5,345 nucleotides of DNA from Acidobacteriota bacterium (GTDB lineage: Bacteria > Acidobacteriota > Vicinamibacteria > Vicinamibacterales > CAVVIG01). This document shows positions 1 to 5,345 of this stretch, piece by piece. The notes under the pieces are model-generated. The model had not been told where the DNA came from, made no database searches, and saw only the letters and a program-made list of their open reading frames with translations. The stretch covers positions 1 to 5,345 of the forward strand of contig QHWK01000593.1 of NCBI GenBank assembly GCA_003223775.1, written 5' to 3'. A program made the position numbers and the translations under genes. Position 1 is the first letter of the stretch. Each line of letters opens with the position of its first letter.

Positions 1-1
1 G

Positions 2-103
2 GGGACGATGAAGTATCACGCTGTGCCGCTCGACGTCCTGGAGAGCGCGCTCGAGCTCGCGGCGTGGGCGCGGAAGGCGATCGCGGTCGCGAACGCCGGC
101 TGA
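2..103 (+). CDS. 3' end of an unidentified gene (partial, cut by window edge)
   Basis: An open frame enters from the left edge and ends at TGA 101-103, giving a 33-residue tail that ends AIAVANAG. Almost every codon ends in G or C (31 of 33), as in the certain coding regions of this window, whereas the other frames give arginine-rich nonsense. The tail is leucine- and alanine-rich (DVLESALELAAWARKAIA) and would form an amphipathic helix, as at the C-terminus of many proteins. An ATG lies at 8-10, but with only 7 bases upstream I cannot tell whether it is a start; a gene running in from outside is more likely. I do not recognise the family. No T-rich terminator follows it in the 201 bases before the next gene. 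Confidence 0.5.
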   Translation, partial: GTMKYHAVPLDVLESALELAAWARKAIAVANAG

Positions 104-152
104 CGCATCCATTCGACAGCCCGACACGCCCTGCCTCGGCGATTCTCGCGCT

Positions 153-165
153 GGTAAGAGTTACC
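153..165. promoter_or_regulatory. short inverted repeat GGTAA-GAG-TTACC
   Basis: A perfect 5-bp dyad with a 3-bp centre lies in the non-coding gap, 140 bases before the ATG of the secreted-protein gene. Its size fits a half-site pair for a small dimeric regulator, but a dyad this short can arise by chance. No factor is proposed. Confidence 0.2.
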
Positions 166-213
166 TTGCCGTCCGGATCGACAACATCGCAGCGTTCGGT
201 CAAGCAGGCGCAC

Positions 214-240
214 GTTTTCCGCGGTTCGACCGCGTAAAAC
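214..240. promoter_or_regulatory. 27-bp inverted repeat upstream of the secreted-protein gene
   Basis: Two 12-base arms (GTTTTCCGCGGT and ACCGCGTAAAAC) flank a TCG centre and match at 11 of 12 positions; only the C219/T235 pair breaks the symmetry. It ends 64 bases before the ATG at 305 and 111 bases after the stop of the upstream partial gene. There is no run of T after the stem on either strand, so it does not look like a classical terminator. A dimeric operator or an mRNA hairpin is more likely. Dyad observed; function inferred. Confidence 0.4.
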
Positions 241-262
241 CAGCGCGTTTCCGCGCCTGCGC

Positions 263-274
263 GCGCACGTGCGC
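263..274. promoter_or_regulatory. 12-bp perfect palindrome GCGCACGTGCGC
   Basis: A perfect self-complementary 12-mer sits 30 bases before the ATG at 305, where a regulator could cover the promoter or the transcription start. GC-rich DNA produces CG-type palindromes readily, so this is only a candidate site. Confidence 0.2.
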
Positions 275-304
275 CGAGGCAGCGCAATTGCGCGATTTTG
301 GTTC

Positions 305-3300
305 ATGAGAAAGCTCGTCCTCACCTCGGCGGTCGTGCTGTTCGTGCTCGCGTCGCGAGGCAATGCCGCCGCTCAGATCGCCAACGACACGCTGACCTCC
401 GGCTGGGCCACATTCGGCCAGGCGGTTCCGCAAGGCGCCGCATCGAGCGGGCTGCAGGTCGGCTCGCTGCTGACGCAAACCGACGTCAAGACGCGCTGGC
501 CCGACGGATCGATTCGCTTCGCCGTCGTGAGCGTCAACGTGCCTGCCGCGGGGAATTATCCGATCGCTGCCGCGCCAATCGCCGGCGGCGCGTTCACGCC
601 TGCGCTGCCGACGTCATCGGTCGCGCTGACGATCGGCGGCACCACGTATCGCGTACGAAGGCCGATCCGTCGTCGCGCCCGTGTCGCCGTCGGGAGCGGC
701 GCACCCGTTCCTGCGCGTCGTCTTCGATACGCGCGTCTACAACGACGGCAGCGGCCGCGTGGACGTCGCCGTCGAGAACGTCCTCGATCTGACGGGCGCG
801 ACGACCGTCGTCTACGACGTCGCGATCGCGGTCAACAACCAGACCGTGTTCACCAAGAGCAGCGTGCAGCACTACTACCTGACGCGCTGGCGCAAGACGT
901 TCACGTTCGGATCGGCGGCGATGGCATCCGTCACACCCGACATGTCGCCGTTCTACGCGTCGAACGCGCTGCCGCCGTATCTCTCGCTGATCGCCGACCT
1001 GGTCAGCTCGCCGACGGGCGCGAACTTCGACATCCTCCAGGCGGGCGCGCTCGACGCGAACATGCCGGACCACGGCGGGCGGCAGGAGCTCGCGCCGTAT
1101 CCCGACTGGACCGCGCGCTATCTCGTCTACCGTAATCCGACGCAGAAGGCCTTCGTGCTCGCGCACGGCGATCTCTCCGGGTCGTGGCCCGTGCACGTGC
1201 GCGAAGCGGAGAACAGCGCGACGAGCGGCGTCGGCCCGGAGCGGATCGTTTCGCTCGATCAGCGGCCCACGCTCTGGTACGACTCGCGCGCGAAGAACGA
1301 CGGCCTCGATTTCGTGCACGGCAGCCCGATGCCGATCATCGAGTACACGACGACCACACCGGGGCCGGGACAGTCGCCGCTCATCCCGGACAACGCGCAT
1401 CAGCCGTCGATCGCGTATGTCCCCTATCTGCTCACCGGCGATCGCTACTACGCGGAGGAGATGGCGTTCTGGGCGAACTACGGCATGATTCGCACCTACC
1501 CCGCAGACGGCGTCCGCAGCAGCCAGGGCATCCTCGCCTACAACGAGCCGCGCGGCTACGCGTGGCCGCTCCGCAACATGGTCGACGCCGCGGCGTTCTA
1601 TCCCGGCGCCGCAGTGCGCAGCTATCTCACGCAGAAGGTGACGGCCAATCTCACGTGGCTCGACAACTTCGCGAACGCGCAGAGCCCGACGGCGAATCCG
1701 TTCCGGATCCTCTGGATCGGCAAGCGCCCGGACGGCAATCAATACATCGCGCTGTGGGAGCAGAACTATCTCGCGTACGCGATCGATCGCGCGTTCAAGC
1801 AGGGCTTCCCGGGCGGCCTCGCGCACCGCGACGCCATCGCGCGCTTCCAGCTCAGGCTGTTCTCGAGCGATCCCGCATACCCGCGCGCGCAGGCGGCGCC
1901 CTACATCATCGGCGTCGGCGTGCCGCCGGCCGGGACGGTGCGGTACACCGACTACAACACGTTCAACTTCTACAAGACGATCGACCAGATCTGGGCGGCG
2001 ACGCAGGGGAACGAGCGGCCGTTTGCCGGATTCTACGGCCCTGAAGCGCGCCTCAACCTGATGATCGGCGTCGAGAACGGCTGGAGCGGCGCGCAGGCGG
2101 CGTACGATTACCTCTTTCCGTTCATCGGCACCGCCAACACATTCTGCCCTGATTTCGGGCCCGACAAACCCGATCTCGCGTGCCGCGCGGGCTGGGCGAT
2201 CGGACTCGCTCCTGCGCCGCCGCCTCCTCCGCCACCACCGCCGCCGGCGCCGACCGTGACGAGCTTCAGCGCATCGCCGGCGTCGATCACGCAGGGCCAG
2301 AGCTCGACGCTCTCCTGGGCAGCGTCGAACGCCACGTCGGTGACAATCGATCAAGGAATCGGAAGCGTCAGCGCATCGGGAACGCGCGCGGTCGCGCCGG
2401 CCACGACCACGACGTACACGCTGACGGCGACGAACTCGGCGGGCACGGCGACCGCGACGACGACCGTAGCTGTGTCGAGCGCCGCAGGGCAGCCGACTGT
2501 AACGAGCTTCGGCGCGTCGCCGGCGTCGATTACGTCCGGCCAGAGCTCGACGCTGTCCTGGGCAGTGTCGAACGCGACGTCGGTGACAATCGATCAAGGG
2601 ATCGGAAACGTCGCCGCATCCGGATCGCTCGCGGTCTCGCCCGCCGCGACGACGACCTATACGCTGACGGCGGCGAACGGCGCGGGATCGACGACCGCAC
2701 AGACCACGGTGACCGTCGGCGCGGCGCCGCCGCCGGGCACGGGCGTCCCGGCGATCGACGTCGTCGTCGCCGCCGATCGCGGCAGCGCGAGCAGCAGGGT
2801 GACGACGGCGGCATTTTCGACGCATGCGGCGAACGAGCTGCTGCTCGCGTTCGTCTCCGCGGACTACCTCACCGGATCGAACACGACGGTCCAGAGCATC
2901 AGCGGCGGCGGCCTCACATGGACGCGCGCGATCCGCAGCAACGCGCAGCTCGGAACGAGCGAGATCTGGCGCGCGTTCGCGGCGGCGCCGCTCACCAACG
3001 TCACCGTGTCGGCGCGCCTGTCGCAGTCAGTCGCCTCGTCGATGACCGTAGTCAGCTTCTCGAACGTCGACACGACGGGCACGAACGGCTCCGGCGCGAT
3101 CGGCGCGGTCGCGAGATCGAGCAGCGCCGCGGGCGCACCGTCGGCGACGCTCGTCACGACGCGCGCCAACTCGTGGGTCTTCGGCGTCGGCAACGACTTC
3201 GACAACGCAATCCCGCGTACCCTCGACGCCGGCCAGACGATGGTGCACCAGGATCTCGCGCCGGTGAACGATACGTACTGGGTGCAGCGCACCACGACCA

Positions 3301-3398
3301 CGGTTGCGGCGGCCGGAACGTCGGTGCGCATCAACGACACCGCGCCAACCTCGGATCGCTACAACCTGGCCATCTGCGAAGTACGAGGGCCGCAGTAA
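305..3398 (+). CDS. secreted modular protein, PcRGLX/YetA lyase-like N-domain, Ig-like repeats, frameshifted
   Basis: This is probably an exported carbohydrate-active protein of about 1030 residues, read in two frames. The first part starts at ATG 305. It has a signal peptide (MRK, hydrophobic LVLTSAVVLFVLA, AxA-type cleavage AAA|Q near residue 23) and a beta domain with RWPDGSIRFAVVSV at 64-77, a motif typical of the N-terminal RIFT-barrel domain of PcRGLX/YetA-like (exo-rhamnogalacturonan lyase) proteins. Near position 650 the frame moves by one and the rest is open to TAA 3396-3398; the longest intact piece starts at GTG 681. The core (about 117-630) includes AHGDLSGSWPVHVRE (286-300) and NEPRGYAWPLRNM (414-426), with the aromatic, helix-rich look of alpha/alpha-barrel lyases. 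Then come a polyproline linker (635-649), two Ig-like repeats (from 650 and 731) and a beta-rich C-terminal domain (814 to end). No LPXTG, PEP-CTERM or membrane anchor is visible, and no good Shine-Dalgarno precedes 305. The secreted architecture is clear; the lyase assignment is a motif-level inference and substrate is unknown. Confidence 0.8.
630..660 (+). other. frameshift junction inside the secreted-protein gene
   Basis: The upstream frame encodes sensible protein up to about TIGGTTYR (TAT-CGC at 647-652) and then becomes arginine-rich. The frame starting at 654 continues with YEGRSVVAPV and then good protein for over 900 codons. That downstream frame has a TGA at 627-629, so the switch must fall after 629 and most likely near 650-656. 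One extra base or two missing bases would explain it. No homopolymer or obvious slippery heptamer is present at the junction. A sequencing or assembly error, or a real inactivating mutation, are both possible. Confidence 0.75.
2253..2717 (+). repeat. two tandem Ig-like domain repeats, 243-bp period
   Basis: Two copies begin at 2253 and 2496 and encode domains of about 75-81 residues starting TVTSFSASPASIT and TVTSFGASPASIT. Both carry SSTLSWA, SNATSVTIDQGIG and TTTYTLTA, typical of bacterial Ig-like modules in extracellular proteins, where they act as spacers or binding modules. Similarity is high at DNA level too: long stretches are nearly identical, including synonymous positions, which suggests a recent duplication or gene conversion. 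The alanine/proline-rich segment at 2208-2252 separates them from the enzyme core. Confidence 0.85.
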
Positions 3399-4359
3399 TT
3401 CGGGATTGGAGCTGCTGACCGAGCGGAGCGGGACGGACCGCGCGCGCCAGCGCCGCGCGGTCGCGAAGGACGGCGGCATCGGCCGGCCGATCCAGGAAGA
3501 GCCAGCGGCCGACGAAGATCCATTCGACCGAGGCAGCGTGCCGCAGCGCGAGCAGACGCTCGACGGCCTGGGTGGGCTGGAGCGACTCCTCGAGGCTCGA
3601 GCCGAGCTCCAGCATGCCGCCGCTCGTTTCCATCCAGCGGGCGAGCTCGGTGCGCCACGCGCGAGCGATCGCGCGCTGAAACTGCTCGAAGTACGCGACG
3701 ACGCGCTCCTGTCCGGCGGCACGATCGGCGTCCCGGCCGTTTGGCGATGTGTTGAAGCCGATGCCGATGCGCATGCAGCTCGGCCTGCTCGGCAGCGTGT
3801 ACCAGCCGAGATTGAACTGCGGCTCCCACCGGCCGCCGTGGTGGAAGGCGAAGATGTGGCCGCCGGGCGCCGGATAGAAGCTGTTCGCGTGAAAGAGCTT
3901 CGATCCCGACGCGGCGCCGGCGCGCTGCCGTGCCTCGACGGCGCGCGTGGCGACTGCCGACGCGTTGACGGCATCGAGCAGCAGCTCGATCCGCGTCCGC
4001 AGCGCGTCGCACGCCCCGGCGGGCGCGAGCGTTTCGAGCAGGGCGAACTCGCGCAGGGTGAAGCCGGTCGTCGCGCGCTCGGCGGCCGTCGGCGTCATCG
4101 CGCGCCGCTTGCGGACTTCGTTGAGCAGGTTGGCGGCGATCGTGTTCGCGCTGTTCAGCGAGAGCGCCGTCCGCAGCGCTTCGATGGCGCCGTCGAACTG
4201 CCGCTGCTCCATCCGGCAGCGCCCGAGGCGAGTCCACGCGCGCTCGCTGCGCGGCGACGCGGCGACGATCGCTTCGTTGACGCGAATCGCGTCGTCGCCG
4301 AAGTCGGCGTTCTTCATCAGATCGAGCGCGTGCTTCTCGAGAGCGGCGAGATTCTCCAT
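3331..4359 (-). CDS. TPR-repeat protein with unrecognised C-terminal domain
   Basis: The gene encodes 342 residues from ATG 4359; a TTG at 4371 would add four residues and has a better-spaced GGTGGA upstream, so the start is uncertain. Residues about 4-85 contain two tetratricopeptide repeats and the beginning of a third; the clearest is 38-72, with WTRLGRC, FDGAIEALRTAL and a following asparagine. TPRs act as protein-binding scaffolds. After a helical linker, residues about 154-240 form a separate domain with conserved-looking KLFHANSFYP, GGHIFAFHHGGRWEPQ and MRIGIGFNTSPNGRD, then a long helix. I do not recognise this domain; the His, Asp and Arg residues could suit an enzyme, but that is speculation. 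No signal peptide or membrane segment is seen, so it is probably cytoplasmic. The last 68 bp overlap the convergent secreted-protein gene. The final 25 residues are less convincing, and the true end may differ by a frame error. Confidence 0.75.
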   Translation of the reverse strand: MENLAALEKHALDLMKNADFGDDAIRVNEAIVAASPRSERAWTRLGRCRMEQRQFDGAIEALRTALSLNSANTIAANLLNEVRKRRAMTPTAAERATTGFTLREFALLETLAPAGACDALRTRIELLLDAVNASAVATRAVEARQRAGAASGSKLFHANSFYPAPGGHIFAFHHGGRWEPQFNLGWYTLPSRPSCMRIGIGFNTSPNGRDADRAAGQERVVAYFEQFQRAIARAWRTELARWMETSGGMLELGSSLEESLQPTQAVERLLALRHAASVEWIFVGRWLFLDRPADAAVLRDRAALARAVRPAPLGQQLQSRITAALVLRRWPGCSDPRLARCR

Positions 4360-4388
4360 GGCCCGCCGCAATTCTAGTCCACCGCGTC

Positions 4389-4436
4389 TGATCCTGGATC
4401 CGATCCAGGATCTGATCCAGGATCTGATCCTGGATC
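4389..4436. repeat. four tandem 12-bp repeats, consensus YGATCCWGGATC
   Basis: Units lie at 4389-4400, 4401-4412, 4413-4424 and 4425-4436. Each has an 11-base core GATCCWGGATC that is its own reverse complement apart from the central A/T. The central bases run T, A, A, T, so units 1+2 and units 3+4 form perfect inverted pairs with a one-base centre, and 1+3 and 2+4 are also complementary. The block holds eight GATC and four CCWGG sites. It lies 30 bases upstream of the TPR-gene ATG, so it is likely to be in that gene's leader. All frames through it are open, but there is no sign that it is translated. Confidence 0.9.
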
Positions 4437-4442
4437 TGACAG

Positions 4443-4472
4443 AATAACGAACTGACGCGACTCGAATGGCAA
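4443..4472 (-). promoter_or_regulatory. weak sigma-70-like promoter candidate for the TPR gene
   Basis: On the minus strand TTGCCA (4472-4467, five of six matches to TTGACA) is followed after 18 bases by GTTATT (4448-4443), a poor -10. If used, transcription would start near 4436 and the whole palindromic repeat array would lie in the 5' leader. A promoter is expected somewhere here, because the rRNA terminator cuts the TPR gene off from the upstream operon. Confidence 0.25.
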
Positions 4473-4532
4473 GGTGCGAACATCAGACCCACGTCGCGAC
4501 GCGGGCGACGAATTCTTCGTTGCAGTACACGG

Positions 4533-4568
4533 AAAAAGCCCGACCGTCTTTGTGACGATCGGGCTTTT
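4533..4568 (-). terminator. rho-independent terminator of the rRNA operon, bidirectional
   Basis: On the minus strand an 11-bp stem (GCCCGATCGTC / GACGGTCGGGC, one T-G wobble) with an ACAAA loop is followed by five T, 14 bases after the 5S 3' end. The plus strand has the same stem followed by four T, so it may also stop transcripts approaching from the left before they run antisense into the rRNA genes. Confidence 0.9.
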
Positions 4569-4582
4569 CTCCACGCGAATAA

Positions 4583-4700
<118 letters not shown>

Positions 4701-4711
4701 AACTTGGCTGC

Positions 4712-4776
4712 CTGGGGTCCTGCCTTCGCGGCGCCACTCACAAGCGTCGCCTAGCGCGAAGGGCAGGTCGTCCCAG
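4712..4776 (-). ncRNA. long hairpin in the 23S-5S spacer (processing stem)
   Basis: In the minus-strand transcript CCTGCCCTTCGCG (4767-4755) pairs with CGCGAAGGCAGG (4730-4719), 12 pairs with one bulged base. The stem extends outward through CTGGG (4776-4772) / CCCAG (4716-4712) across a small internal loop. It lies just 5' of the 5S rRNA. Hairpins here commonly direct endonucleolytic processing of the rRNA precursor; that role is inferred. Confidence 0.6.
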
Positions 4777-4780
4777 ACAA

Positions 4781-4792
4781 TGTCAAAGAGCG
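4781..4792 (-). promoter_or_regulatory. boxA-like antitermination element in the 23S-5S spacer
   Basis: The minus-strand sequence CGCTCTTTGACA matches the E. coli rRNA boxA TGCTCTTTAACA at 10 of 12 positions. BoxA RNA binds NusB-NusE (S10) to assemble the antitermination complex. It lies 85 bases after the 23S 3' end and just before the spacer hairpin. BoxA is usually found in the leader and the 16S-23S spacer, so this position is unusual. No boxB- or boxC-like partner was noted. Confidence 0.45.
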
Positions 4793-4876
4793 ACGACAAC
4801 TGAATATTCTGCAAACGGCAGTTTCGACCGACCACGCACGAACGCAGAGTTTCTCTCGTGCATGAGAAAAGAATTA

Positions 4877-5345
<469 letters not shown>

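Noticed and set aside
594..2825. Long minus-strand open frame of 743 codons opposite the secreted-protein gene
   Set aside because: It is arginine-dominated, without domain-like sequence, and is the expected antisense shadow of a GC-rich coding region.
2180..3418. Plus-strand open frame of 412 codons overlapping the C-terminal half of the secreted protein
   Set aside because: Its composition is Arg/Asp/Gly-rich low complexity; the other frame encodes clear Ig-like and beta-rich domains.
3304..4377. Plus-strand open frame opposite the TPR gene
   Set aside because: It is an antisense shadow; the minus frame has TPR motifs and natural composition.
4389..4436. CRISPR array interpretation of the 12-bp repeats
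   Set aside because: The units are directly adjacent without spacers and are far shorter than CRISPR repeats; no cas genes are nearby.
4374..4574. Small minus-strand frame whose tail reads as SDPG repeats through the palindromic array
   Set aside because: It would begin inside the rRNA terminator stem-loop and its repeat is a consequence of the 12-bp DNA array; there is no ribosome-binding evidence.
4701..4876. Possible tRNA gene in the 23S-5S spacer
   Set aside because: No cloverleaf, TTC-loop or acceptor stem could be found; the spacer holds only the boxA-like element and hairpins.

Overview
The window looks like chromosomal DNA from a GC-rich environmental bacterium. The 5S and 23S rRNA sequences are clearly bacterial. 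The mix of a long secreted, proline-linker plus Ig-repeat protein, very high third-position GC, and a 5S of the GAAGTTAAGC / GAGAGTAGGTCGCTGCC type fits Acidobacteriota (perhaps a Vicinamibacteria-like lineage). That placement is inference, and the 23S fragment could settle it by database search.

Layout, left to right. (1) Positions 2-103 (+) hold the 3' tail of a gene cut by the window edge. (2) Positions 104-304 are non-coding and carry three short dyads (153-165, 214-240, 263-274) ahead of the next gene. (3) Positions 305-3398 (+) are one large gene for a secreted modular protein of about 1030 residues: signal peptide, an N-terminal beta domain with an RWPDGSIR motif like that of the PcRGLX/YetA lyase-like family, a large probable alpha/alpha-toroid-type enzyme core, a polyproline linker, two near-identical Ig-like repeats and a C-terminal beta-rich domain. 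Its reading frame is broken once, near position 650, so the signal peptide lies in a different frame from the rest. (4) A convergent gene at 3331-4359 (-) encodes a TPR protein with an unrecognised C-terminal domain; its 3' end overlaps the previous gene by 68 bp. (5) Positions 4360-4532 contain a four-copy array of a 12-bp palindromic repeat in the likely 5' leader of the TPR gene, and a weak promoter candidate. (6) Positions 4533-5345 (-) are the 3' end of an rRNA operon: partial 23S, a 176-bp spacer with a boxA-like element and a long hairpin, 5S, and a rho-independent terminator that is symmetric enough to work in both directions.

How it fits together: the rRNA operon and TPR gene are co-directional on the minus strand and separated by the terminator, so the TPR gene probably has its own promoter. 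The secreted protein is an independent plus-strand unit, most likely a polysaccharide-active or surface enzyme. I see no CRISPR array, tRNA, transposase or defence operon. The most unusual items are the frame break in the secreted enzyme, the GATCCWGGATC array, the boxA-like site placed between 23S and 5S, and the unknown domain of the TPR protein.
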